Shown here piece by piece: positions 8,696-16,498 of a stretch of DNA of 64,000 nt. Position 1 is the stretch's first letter. The number at the start of each line of letters is the position of its first letter. A model generated the notes under the pieces. The model had not been told where the DNA came from, searched no databases, and saw only the letters and a list, made by a program, of their open reading frames with translations. The stretch is taken from the NCBI GenBank assembly GCA_035695065.1, contig DASSEW010000047.1, positions 34,839 through 98,838 of the forward strand, in the 5' to 3' direction. The DNA is from 66-474 sp035695065. Lineage in GTDB: Bacteria > Pseudomonadota > Gammaproteobacteria > Xanthomonadales > Rhodanobacteraceae. The position numbers and the translations under genes are program-made.

Positions 8696-9196
8696 TCAGT
8701 CGTTCCAGGCGTCGTACTGCGCCTTGCTGATGCTGCTGGCGTGCGGGGCGACGTGCAGCCAGTCGTTGTAGAGCGGCAGGTACGCCTGCGCCTCGGACTG
8801 GCTGATCCGGCCGTCATGATTGGTATCGAGCTGCGCGAACGGCGGCTTGGGGCCGTAATTGGTCGGTTCGGGCATTCCGTAATTCACCGTGACCGTCGCG
8901 CCCTGGGGGTTCTGGAACTGCACCGAATGCTCCTCCGTCATGCCGGGCGTGGCCGAAGGGGCAGCCATCGGCTGCGCCGGGAGATCGGCCTGATCGGCAG
9001 GTGGTGGAGGGGGAGGAGGCGCGGGCAACGACTGCGGCGCCGCCGGCGCAGCGGGCGGCGGAGGGGGCGGGGGCGGAATTGCTCCCTGCGGTGCGGGCGG
9101 CGGCGGGGGTGGAGCCGGGGGCGCGTATTGCGCTGAAGCTGCCGTGGCGAACAGGGATGCCACGGCGAGCGCGAGCAGGCGGGAAGGGGTGTTCAT
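8696..9196 (-). CDS. secreted polyproline protein with one EF-hand
   Basis: A 166-residue protein with a signal peptide (LLALAVASLFATAASA). Residues about 22-70 are mostly proline in runs of 6-8, broken by alanine and glutamine. The C-terminal third holds one canonical EF-hand loop, DTNHDGRISQSEA, and a weaker second half (NDWLHVAPHASSISKAQYDAW), so it probably binds calcium outside the cytoplasm. The polyproline stretch may span the periplasm or bind partner proteins. A good AAGGAGAACC ribosome site precedes the ATG. No enzyme domain is present. Confidence 0.75.
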   Translation of the reverse strand: MNTPSRLLALAVASLFATAASAQYAPPAPPPPPPAPQGAIPPPPPPPPAAPAAPQSLPAPPPPPPPADQADLPAQPMAAPSATPGMTEEHSVQFQNPQGATVTVNYGMPEPTNYGPKPPFAQLDTNHDGRISQSEAQAYLPLYNDWLHVAPHASSISKAQYDAWND

Positions 9197-9519
9197 GATG
9201 GTTCTCCTTGATCGTCCTGATGGGGAGAAGGTGCGGCCGCAGGTCGGCCTGTCGGTCTCGGCCGTTCCAAACTAAGCGCCGGGCGATTAATCCAGACGGA
9301 ACATGCCACCGTTCCTCGCAAATACCGGGATGCACTGGCATTTCCCTTCGGGCTTGCAGTACGATCCGCCCGCTGAGTTAGCCGGACCGCGGGGGCAATG
9401 CGGTCCATGGGGCCCGTTGCAACGATCGCATCGCTGTCTTCAAGCTCGCTAGTCAGTGCAACAAGGCGCGCGGTTTTACGCGTTGTGTCATTCAACATTC
9501 GAGTCGCAAGGAGTCAGTT
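9197..9519. promoter_or_regulatory. leader/promoter region of the cold-shock gene
   Basis: A 323-bp gap between divergent genes, with no ORF I would defend. It includes a hairpin GGACCGC / GCGGTCC (9384-9406) and a long leader ending in AAGGAG (9508-9513), seven bases before the csp ATG. Long structured leaders are common for cspA-type mRNAs. I could not place the promoter boxes. Confidence 0.45.
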
Positions 9520-9729
9520 ATGTCGGATCGTCAGACCGGCACCGTCAAATGGTTCAACGATGCCAAGGGCTTCGGTTTCATCAGCCGCGAGAACGGCGAG
9601 GACGTGTTCGTGCACTTCCGCGCCATCCAGGGCACCGGCTTCAAGTCCCTGCAGGAAGGCCAGAAGGTCACCTTCACCGTGGTGAAGGGCCCGAAGGGCC
9701 TGCAGGCCGACCAGGTGCAACCTGCCTGA
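9520..9729 (+). CDS. cold-shock protein, CspA family
   Basis: A 69-residue single cold-shock domain, the usual length. Both RNA-binding motifs are intact: KGFGFI (RNP1, residues 16-21) and VFVHF (RNP2, 29-33), with W11 and F12 in the preceding KWFNDAKG strand. It binds single-stranded nucleic acid and acts as an RNA chaperone; whether it is cold-induced cannot be read from the protein. It is monocistronic: its own leader precedes it and a strong terminator follows 28 bp after the stop. Confidence 0.95.
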   Translation: MSDRQTGTVKWFNDAKGFGFISRENGEDVFVHFRAIQGTGFKSLQEGQKVTFTVVKGPKGLQADQVQPA

Positions 9730-9756
9730 AGCCGCCTCCAGCGGTATGAACCATCC

Positions 9757-9785
9757 AAGCCCCGGCCGCAAGGCCGGGGCTTTTT
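9757..9785 (+). terminator. intrinsic terminator of the cold-shock gene
   Basis: AAGCCCCGGCC-GCAA-GGCCGGGGCTT stem of 11 bp directly followed by a T-run. Confidence 0.92.
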
Positions 9786-9927
9786 GTTTGGCCCCGGCAA
9801 AATGTGTCCAAGCGCAAAACCGGTGAATCCGATGAACTGGTTCTCACTTTCGCTCCGCCGGCTGGCCTTGCCCATGCAGGGATTCCCGCGGCGGGCGCGA
9901 GTCCTTCCCGGGTTTGAGGTCACTTCG

Positions 9928-11739
9928 ATGGGGAACATGGTGTCAGGCTGGCAATGGCTCTTGCGCGGTTCGCGGGGAGCAGCGGTCGAAGCCGACGAGG
10001 CATCGTGGCGCGGCTTGATCGAACGCAGCCCGGACGGCGTGCTGGTGGTCGGCGGCGATGCGCGGGTGCGGTACGCGAATCCGGCGGCCGCCAAGCTGCT
10101 GGGTTGGAGCGTCGAGCAACTGATCGGGTCCGCCTACGGCTATCCGCTTCGCGAGGACGCGCCGACCCAGGTCGAAATCACGCGCGCCGACGCGCCGAGC
10201 CTGACCGTGGAGATGCGCCTGGCGCAGACCAGCTGGAACGGCGAGCCGGCCTGGTTCGTCAGCCTGCACGACGCCACCGAGCGGCATCGCCTCTCCGCAC
10301 TCGAAAAGGAACGCGTCGCGCTGCTGGCCACCATGGCGCAGGGTGCCTCGCTGCAGGAAGTGCTCGGCGCGACCGTGCGCCTGATCGAATCGCAGCATCG
10401 CCAGGCGATCTGCGCGGTATTGCTGCTGGACCAGGAAGGCGTGCACCTGCGACACGCCGCTTCGAACGGATTTCCCGCGGAGCTGATCCGCGCTTTCGAA
10501 CAGGCCCGGATCGGCCCGGGGCAGGGTTGCTGCGGCACCGCCGCGTACGAGGGGCGCACCGTGATCTGCCCCGACATAGCCACCGATCCCGCCTGGCTGG
10601 ACTGGCGCGACGGCATGCTGCGCTACGGTTTGCGCGCGTGCTGGTCGGTGCCGATCATTTCCAGCGCGCAGGAAGTACTCGGCACGGTGGCGGTGTATTA
10701 CCGCACGCAGCGCGCGCCCACGCCGGCGGAACTGGAGCTGGCGAATGCCTGCGTGCAGATCGTCGGCATCGCCATCGAGAAACGGCAGGCGAGCGAGCAC
10801 GTGCAGGCATTGGAAGCGGGTCGCCAGAACATGCTCGAGAAACTGCAGGCGTCCGAGGCGCAGTACCGCCTGTTGTTCGAGGGCAATCCGCACCCGATGT
10901 GGGTCTTCGACCGCGAGTCGCTACGCTTCCTGGCCGTCAATGATGCTGCCGTGCGGCATTACGGCTACAGCCGCGAAGAATTCCTGAAACGGAGCGTGCT
11001 CGATCTTCGCCCGGATGAAGACATCCCGCGATTCAGCGAGGTGGTGAACGAGGAATCGCATGGCCGCAAGGATCCCGGCGTCTGGCGGCACGTGCTCAAG
11101 GACGGCAGCTTGATCGATGTCGAGGTCACCACCGAGGACATTGTCTTCGACGGCCGGCGGGGGCGGCTGGTGTTGGCGAGCGACATCACGGCCAAGCTGA
11201 CCGCCGAGCGCGAGCTGGCGCGCATCAGTCGCGCCCAGGCCATGCTGGGACGCTGCAACGAGGCCATCATCCATGCAGCACAACGGCAGGCATTGCTTGA
11301 TGCGGTGTGCAGGATCGTGGTGGAAACCGGCGGTTACCGGATGTCCTGGCTCGGTTTTGCGGATCCGGATGGCTGGACGAGTCCCGAGGCTGCGGCAGGC
11401 ACGGGCCTCGGATATCTGAAGGATCTGCGCCTGAGTTCAAGTGAAGACGAGCCCATGGGCCGGGGCCCCGGCGGACGCACCATGCGCAGTGGCAAGCCGG
11501 TGGTGGTGTACGTCTCCGACCCGGCGTTTGCGCCGTGGCTCCAAGCCGCGCAGGCCAACCGCTTCCAGAAGGTCATCATGCTGCCGCTTCGCGACGGCCA
11601 GCAGACCATCGGTTTGCTGGGCTTGTACGCGGGTGACTCCAATCCGGTCGCACCCGAAGAACTGCTGTTGCTGGAAAGCCTCGCCGACAGCATCACCTGG
11701 GCGGTTCTGCATTTGGGCGGCGAAGTCGAGATCGTGTAG
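9928..11739 (+). CDS. PAS-GAF-PAS-GAF sensor protein without output domain
   Basis: About 603 residues from the ATG at 9928, chosen for its GAGGT site seven bases upstream; the frame is open back to about 9784, overlapping the csp terminator. Domains in order: PAS (about 25-125, IERSPDGVLVV, HDATERHR), GAF (about 135-300, VPIISSAQEVLGTVAVYY), a short coiled linker, PAS (about 310-430, HPMWVFDRESLRFLAVN, DITAKLTAEREL) and GAF (about 440-600, GGYRMSWLGFADPDG, IGLLGLYAGD). Such modules usually feed a histidine kinase, GGDEF or EAL domain, but translation stops just after the second GAF. No membrane segment is seen. It is either a truncated cyclase/phosphodiesterase or a stand-alone sensor acting through partners. 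Confidence 0.8.
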   Translation: MGNMVSGWQWLLRGSRGAAVEADEASWRGLIERSPDGVLVVGGDARVRYANPAAAKLLGWSVEQLIGSAYGYPLREDAPTQVEITRADAPSLTVEMRLAQTSWNGEPAWFVSLHDATERHRLSALEKERVALLATMAQGASLQEVLGATVRLIESQHRQAICAVLLLDQEGVHLRHAASNGFPAELIRAFEQARIGPGQGCCGTAAYEGRTVICPDIATDPAWLDWRDGMLRYGLRACWSVPIISSAQEVLGTVAVYYRTQRAPTPAELELANACVQIVGIAIEKRQASEHVQALEAGRQNMLEKLQASEAQYRLLFEGNPHPMWVFDRESLRFLAVNDAAVRHYGYSREEFLKRSVLDLRPDEDIPRFSEVVNEESHGRKDPGVWRHVLKDGSLIDVEVTTEDIVFDGRRGRLVLASDITAKLTAERELARISRAQAMLGRCNEAIIHAAQRQALLDAVCRIVVETGGYRMSWLGFADPDGWTSPEAAAGTGLGYLKDLRLSSSEDEPMGRGPGGRTMRSGKPVVVYVSDPAFAPWLQAAQANRFQKVIMLPLRDGQQTIGLLGLYAGDSNPVAPEELLLLESLADSITWAVLHLGGEVEIV

Positions 11740-11795
11740 GCGTGCTTTGCCTCGCGGCAGAGCGCCCACGAATTGCGTGGCGGGCTGGATCCGCC

Positions 11796-12299
11796 TTACG
11801 CCGCAGCCGGCACGAAGTGCAAAGCCAATCCGTTCATGCAATACCGCAATCCCGTGGGCCGCGGGCCATCGTCGAACACGTGCCCGAGGTGTCCTGCGCA
11901 GCGACGGCACAGCACTTCGGTGCGCACCATCATCAAGCTCGTGTCCTGGCGAGTCGCGATGGCACGCGGCAACGGTTGCCAGAAGCTCGGCCAGCCGGTG
12001 CCCGAATCGAATTTGGTGTTCGACGAATACAGCGGCAGCTCGCAACCGGCGCAGCGATAGATGCCCGCGCGGTCTTCGTGGTCCAGCGGGCTGCTGAAGG
12101 GCGGTTCGGTCGCGGCCTGGCGTAATACCGCGTAGCGTTCCGGCCCCAGCCGTTGCCGCCATTGCGCGTCGGTGAGCTTGAAGGTCGGTGGCGGCGTGAG
12201 ATCCACCGCGACCACGTCTTGCGCGCTGTGCGCGATCAGCGCGACGGCGCCCAGGCCCAATGCACCGATGCTGCCGGCAAGGAAAGTGCGGCGGTTCAT
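11796..12299 (-). CDS. msrB: peptide-methionine (R)-S-oxide reductase, exported
   Basis: A 167-residue protein. The N-terminus MNRRTFLAGSIGALGLGAVAL looks like a twin-arginine export signal, so the enzyme probably acts in the periplasm. The MsrB domain (about 40-163) has two zinc CxxC pairs, C83/C86 and C131/C134, the GTGWPSF substrate loop, and the catalytic Cys C154 in RYCMNG. It reduces methionine-R-sulfoxide in oxidised envelope proteins. Family members usually read RYCINS at the active site; here the residues after Cys are MNG. Monocistronic or with the lipoprotein gene 54 bp upstream on the same strand. Confidence 0.9.
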   Translation of the reverse strand: MNRRTFLAGSIGALGLGAVALIAHSAQDVVAVDLTPPPTFKLTDAQWRQRLGPERYAVLRQAATEPPFSSPLDHEDRAGIYRCAGCELPLYSSNTKFDSGTGWPSFWQPLPRAIATRQDTSLMMVRTEVLCRRCAGHLGHVFDDGPRPTGLRYCMNGLALHFVPAAA

Positions 12300-12353
12300 G
12301 CGATCGTTCCGGTTGCGGATTCGTCCAAGCAGACCGCGTGAGCCGCGATGCGC

Positions 12354-12812
12354 TTACGGCCTGCCGCCGGTGGAGGCGGGAGCCGGCGCTGCACCGCAGC
12401 TTTTGCCGTGCAATGCTTCCTGCAATTGCCGCGACAGTGCCGTGCAGCGTTGGTCGAGCGTGGCGCGCTTGACCGGGTCGCGCGCGTCGCGCCGCAGGCT
12501 GTCGCGCATCAGTTCGTAATGCGCTTCGATCTGGTCCGGGGCGAAGATCCCGGCGGCGCGATGGCAGGCCTTGTAGGTGGAAAGGTATTGATCGCAGGAG
12601 GCCACGCCGACCATGCCGTTGGGCGCGGGCGGCAACTGTTCGTTCGGAGCCGTTCCCGTTCCATTGCTCGGGATCAGCGGCGCCGGTTGCACCGCGTGCG
12701 AGGCTCCGCTGTTCGGTATTGCGGCGCTTCGCCGCGGCGGGCTGGCACAGCCGGCCAGCAGCAGCCCGCAGGCGAGCGCAAGCGCCAATACGTGGCGCGG
12801 GCATCCGGTCAT
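12354..12812 (-). CDS. small lipoprotein, unknown
   Basis: 152 residues from the ATG at 12812. The signal peptide ends in the lipobox LLAGC (Cys22), predicting a lipid-anchored envelope protein. After a proline/asparagine-rich linker (about 25-75) comes a helical domain with four cysteines (SCDQYL, KACHRA, QRCTAL, GKSC), probably paired as disulfides. A GGGAGG ribosome site lies just before the start; the frame extends upstream without a signal-peptide-compatible beginning. No family recognised. Confidence 0.65.
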   Translation of the reverse strand: MTGCPRHVLALALACGLLLAGCASPPRRSAAIPNSGASHAVQPAPLIPSNGTGTAPNEQLPPAPNGMVGVASCDQYLSTYKACHRAAGIFAPDQIEAHYELMRDSLRRDARDPVKRATLDQRCTALSRQLQEALHGKSCGAAPAPASTGGRP

Positions 12813-12897
12813 CTCCAAGCCTCCCTTCAGACGCATGCGAACGGCGCGTGCAACTTTGCACGCGCCGGCGCAATGCGTGATGAATGGATCGCGTGGA

Positions 12898-14058
12898 TCA
12901 GCCCGCGCGGCGCAGCCTGAGATCGGCCACGTTGCCGGCCTGGTTCGCCGCCTTCGCGGAGGGCTGCCGCGCCGAAGCGTGCAGTTGCCGCGCGCGGCGG
13001 CCACGCGTCAGCACCGCCGCGACCAGATGCCGCGGCAGGATCGGCTTGGTCAGGAAATCGTCGCCGCCGGCGGCGAGCGCCTGGAAGCGGGTTTCCGAAT
13101 CCTGGTCACCTGACAGGAACACGATCGACGTGCTGGCCGCATCCTGCTGCCCGCGCACGGCAGAAGCGAGGCTCAGGCCGTCCATGTCCGGCATGTAGAG
13201 GTCCAGCAGCACCACTTCCGGACGGAACTCGGCGAATTCGGCCAGTGCCTGCCGCGCATCGGTGTAAAGCCGCGTCTCCACGCCGGCGTGGCGCAACACG
13301 CTTTCGCAGAACATCGCCTGGCTGCGATCGTCGTCGATGATCATCGCGCGCAGCGGCGCGCTGTCGCGCTCGCGCAATACGCGCGCGGCGCGCTCGGCGA
13401 GCTGCGCGGGGTTGTCGTCGAAATTCAGCACCATGTCCGCGCCGCCGCGCAGCGCGGACATGCGCTGCTGCAGCGAATTCTCGCGCAGCATGGCCACGAA
13501 CAGAGGCCGGCCCGCGCTGCCGCCCAGTTGCAGCGCGGCGCGTTCCAGTCGTTGCAATTCGCCAAGCTGCGCCTGATCGACCAGCACCACGTGCATCGCG
13601 TGTTCCGGCGGCCGCTGCAGCGCGTCGTCGGCGTTCGAACGGGCGGTCAGCGCCACGCCGCGCTCGGCCATGCGCATGCACATTTCTGCCACGAGGCTTG
13701 CGTCTTCGCTGACATACAGCAGGTGGGCCAGCTTGGACTGCGCCGGTGCCTGCGCCGGCTGCACCGCGGCCGGCGCGTGATCGCTGCCGAGCGTACGGCT
13801 CATGCGGATCAGGTTGGCGCGCTGGTTCGCGTCCGGGCTGCGGCCGTCATCCACGAACGAACACAGGTACACCGAAAGCTCCACCGCGGCACTCGCCAGT
13901 TCGTCGTCGTGCAGACCGTCCGCGGCGGATGCAATGCGATCGAGGTCGTCGTGCAGGGCCGCGACTTCGGCCAGCGGCCAGCCGTGCTCGAGCATCGCCT
14001 GGAACTTGTGGGCCCACTCCGCGCCCCAGCCGCGGACAGCCTGATTGTTCGTCGTCAT
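12898..14058 (-). CDS. tandem-receiver response regulator without output domain
   Basis: 386 residues from the ATG at 14058 (a GTG lies 12 bp upstream). Residues about 1-95 are helical and Hpt-like without an obvious phosphoaccepting His. A first receiver-like domain (about 110-225) has lost the acidic cluster. A second, intact receiver (about 238-355) has the DDD cluster in IIDDDRS, the phospho-Asp in LLDLYMPDMDG, and Lys in LTKPI. This order is typical of PleD-like diguanylate cyclases, but the protein ends in a basic 30-residue tail instead of GGDEF. It could be a truncated cyclase or an adaptor working by protein contact. No kinase gene is adjacent. Confidence 0.8.
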   Translation of the reverse strand: MTTNNQAVRGWGAEWAHKFQAMLEHGWPLAEVAALHDDLDRIASAADGLHDDELASAAVELSVYLCSFVDDGRSPDANQRANLIRMSRTLGSDHAPAAVQPAQAPAQSKLAHLLYVSEDASLVAEMCMRMAERGVALTARSNADDALQRPPEHAMHVVLVDQAQLGELQRLERAALQLGGSAGRPLFVAMLRENSLQQRMSALRGGADMVLNFDDNPAQLAERAARVLRERDSAPLRAMIIDDDRSQAMFCESVLRHAGVETRLYTDARQALAEFAEFRPEVVLLDLYMPDMDGLSLASAVRGQQDAASTSIVFLSGDQDSETRFQALAAGGDDFLTKPILPRHLVAAVLTRGRRARQLHASARQPSAKAANQAGNVADLRLRRAG

Positions 14059-14276
14059 GCCTGCATCCACCCCTGATTGTGCGAGCGTGGGTACGACCTA
14101 GATCTGCCGCGCGATCGCTCGTGGGCGCCGGCACATTCCACTGATGCAAGTGTCGGGCGAGAGCGGCCTGCGCGAATGCAAAGCCCATCACGTGTTTGCG
14201 TTCTGAAACAAAAACCTATGCACTTGCGCGGCCTTTCGAAGCGCGCGATGGTGTCGGCTCCTGCATGGAGGGCGGC

Positions 14277-15149
14277 ATGGGCGAGGCGATCACCTTGTTG
14301 CGCGGGCGCGAGCACGACCTCGGCGGTTTCCACGTGCGCCGCCTGTTGCCGCAGATCCAGTGCCGCAGTGTCGGGCCGTTCGTGTTCTTCGACCACATGG
14401 GCCCGGCGCATTTCCCTGCCGGCATGGGCGTGGACGTCCGCCCGCATCCGCACATCGGATTGGCGACGGTGACCTGGCTGTTCGAAGGCGTGATGCGCCA
14501 TCGCGACACGCTGGGCAGCGTGCAGGATATCCGCCCCGGCGCGGTCAACTGGATGACCGCCGGCCGCGGCATCGCGCATTCCGAGCGCACGCCGCCCGAG
14601 GCTCGCGTGGAGGGCGCGCCGCTGCACGGGATCCAGACCTGGGTGGCGTTGCCGCTGGCGGACGAGGAAACCGAGCCGGCGTTCCACCACATTCCGGGCG
14701 ACCAGCTGCCGCGCATCGAAGAAGAGGGCGTGCGCCTCACCGTCGTAGCCGGCAATGCGCGCGGATTGCGTTCGCCGGTGCGGGTGTTTTCGCCCACGCT
14801 GTACCTGGCCGGCGAACTGGCCGTGGGCGCGACGTTCGAGCTGGACGACGAGCACCAACAGCGCGCCTTGTACGTGGTCGAAGGCGCGATCGCGATCGGC
14901 GAGCAGCATGTGCAGGCGCAAACGTTCGCCGTGCTGCCGCAGCAGGGCCCGGTCAGCATGCGTGCGACCGAAAACTCGCGCGTGGTGATCCTCGGCGGTG
15001 CGCCACTGGATGCGCCGCGACACCTGTGGTGGAATTTCGTCTCGTCGTCGCGAGAGCGCATCGAACGGGCCAAGCGCGACTGGGCCGAAGGCCGCTTCGG
15101 ACTGGTTCCCGGGGACGAGCAGGAATTCATTCCGCTGCCGGAACGGTGA
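14277..15149 (+). CDS. pirin family protein
   Basis: About 290 residues, a bicupin of the pirin family. The N-terminal cupin has the metal motif HPHIGLATVTW and GRGIAHSERTP, giving the His/His/His/Glu set; the C-terminal cupin (about 170-270) lacks metal ligands, as usual. Some bacterial pirins show quercetinase activity, others bind metabolic enzymes; neither can be chosen here. The start at 14277 follows GGAGGG with good spacing; an ATG 12 bp upstream and a longer open frame exist. The next gene begins eight bases after the stop. Confidence 0.88.
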   Translation: MGEAITLLRGREHDLGGFHVRRLLPQIQCRSVGPFVFFDHMGPAHFPAGMGVDVRPHPHIGLATVTWLFEGVMRHRDTLGSVQDIRPGAVNWMTAGRGIAHSERTPPEARVEGAPLHGIQTWVALPLADEETEPAFHHIPGDQLPRIEEEGVRLTVVAGNARGLRSPVRVFSPTLYLAGELAVGATFELDDEHQQRALYVVEGAIAIGEQHVQAQTFAVLPQQGPVSMRATENSRVVILGGAPLDAPRHLWWNFVSSSRERIERAKRDWAEGRFGLVPGDEQEFIPLPER

Positions 15150-15156
15150 TTCAGTG

Positions 15157-15459
15157 ATGCCGAAGTTCGCCAGCTTCCGCGAGTTCTATCCGTACTATCT
15201 CGGCGAGCACACGAGTCGCCGCTGCAGGCGCCTGCACTTCATCGGCTCGTGGCTGGTGATCGCGTGGATCATCGTCGCGATCGCAACGCGCAATCCCTGG
15301 TGGCTGATCGGGGTGCCGCTGTGCGGCTACGGATTCGCCTGGTTCGGCCACTTCGTCTACGAGAAGAATCGCCCGGCCACGTTCCGGCATCCGCTCTACA
15401 GCCTGATCGGCGACTGGGTGATGTTCGGGCAGATCCTGCGTGGAAGGATTGTCATCTGA
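15157..15459 (+). CDS. DUF962/Mpo1-like membrane protein
   Basis: A 100-residue membrane protein with the conserved N-terminal motif FYPYYLGEHTSRRCRRLHFIG, two hydrophobic helices (about 29-43 and 48-65), and FGHFVYEKNRPATFRHP followed by the SLIGDW motif. These match the PF06127 family, whose yeast member Mpo1 is an iron-dependent dioxygenase of 2-hydroxy fatty acids; the histidines H18, H27, H68 and H80 fit a metal-site role. It is probably cotranscribed with the pirin gene ahead of it. Enzyme activity in bacteria is inferred. Confidence 0.8.
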   Translation: MPKFASFREFYPYYLGEHTSRRCRRLHFIGSWLVIAWIIVAIATRNPWWLIGVPLCGYGFAWFGHFVYEKNRPATFRHPLYSLIGDWVMFGQILRGRIVI

Positions 15460-15464
15460 TCGCA

Positions 15465-15518
15465 GTAGGGCGGACAGTGTCCGCCGCCATGAAAGCCGGC
15501 GGGCAGTGCCCGCCCTAC
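15465..15518. repeat. GTAG-headed REP pair
   Basis: Two head-to-head palindromes: GTAGGGCGGACAGTGTCCGCC, then its partner ending in GCCCGCCCTAC. Same family as nine or more other loci in the window. Confidence 0.85.
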
Positions 15519-15568
15519 AGGCCCGGGTGATGTTCCCGCAAATCCTGCGGGAAAGTATGCCTATTTGA

Positions 15569-15620
15569 GTAGGGCGGGTCTTGACCCGCCATTTCGAATC
15601 GATGGGTCAAGGCCCGCCCT
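15569..15620. repeat. REP-like pair, TTGACC variant
   Basis: GTAGGGCGGGTCTTGACCCGCC followed by an inverted GGGTCAAGGCCCGCCCT. The stems differ from the neighbouring REP but keep the GTAGGGCGG head. Positions 15460-15732 hold only these repeats plus the promoter of the next gene. Confidence 0.8.
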
Positions 15621-15732
15621 GCCTCCATGACTTCCATCCCATCGCTTTGTAGCCGGATTCAAGTCAGGCTAGCGCACCGAACGACCACCGTTCGTTTCGT
15701 CGTACCACTTTCGACGTCGGGGAGATATCGCA

Positions 15733-16497
15733 ATGATTGCACGTGCCGTGTTCGCGCTCGCGCTGCTGGCGTGCGCGGGTTCCGCCTGGGCCATGACCGC
15801 CGATGAGCTGGTCGCCAAGAACGTCGCCGCGCGCGGCGGAATGGACAAGCTCGAGGCGATCAAGACGCTGAAGATGCAGGGCCAGTTGATCGCCGGCGGC
15901 GGCTTCAAGCTGGCCTACACCGAAGTCCACAAGCGCCCGGACAAGGTGCGCGACGAAGCCAGCGTGCAGGGCCTTACGCAGGTGATGGCCTGGGACGGCG
16001 AACAGGGCTGGAGCATCCAGCCGTTCGGCGGCCGCCGCGATCCGATCCCGATGTCGGCGGACGATGCCAAGCAGCTCGCCGAGGATGCCGACATCGATGG
16101 CGCATGGGTCAATGCCCAGGCCAAGGGCAACACGGTCACCTATCTCGGCACCGAGGACGTGGACGGCACCAATGCCCACAAGCTGCAGGTGCAGTTGAAG
16201 GATGGCAACACGCTGATCGTCTACCTCGATCCGGATGCCTACCTGCCGATCCGCGAAATCGCGCGCCGCACCGTGCGTGGCGCGCCGGAGGTCACCCAGA
16301 CCGACTTCGGCGATTACGAGCAGGTGGATGGCGTGTATTTTCCGTTCGCCATCACCACCGGTCCGAAGGGCGCCACGCCCGACCAGATGATGCAGATCAG
16401 CATCGACAAGGCGCAGGCAAACGTGCCGGTCGAGGATGCGGTGTTCGCATTCCCGGCGAAGAGTTCTGCGTCCGCGGCCAAGCAGGGGAGCAAGTGA
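15733..16497 (+). CDS. LolA-like periplasmic protein
   Basis: 254 residues with signal peptide (AVFALALLACAGSAWA). The mature part starts TADELVAKNVAARGGMDKLEAIKTLKMQG, then MAWDGEQGWSIQPF and YLPIREIAR: the strand pattern of outer-membrane-lipoprotein-sorting (LolA/LolB-fold) relatives. It is not the housekeeping LolA, so the cargo is unknown. The ATG follows GGGAG. The stop (16497) and the next start (16499) are one base apart, so it is coupled to the BNR-repeat protein downstream, a pairing that suggests shared envelope or secretion function. Confidence 0.7.
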   Translation: MIARAVFALALLACAGSAWAMTADELVAKNVAARGGMDKLEAIKTLKMQGQLIAGGGFKLAYTEVHKRPDKVRDEASVQGLTQVMAWDGEQGWSIQPFGGRRDPIPMSADDAKQLAEDADIDGAWVNAQAKGNTVTYLGTEDVDGTNAHKLQVQLKDGNTLIVYLDPDAYLPIREIARRTVRGAPEVTQTDFGDYEQVDGVYFPFAITTGPKGATPDQMMQISIDKAQANVPVEDAVFAFPAKSSASAAKQGSK

Positions 16498-16498
16498 C

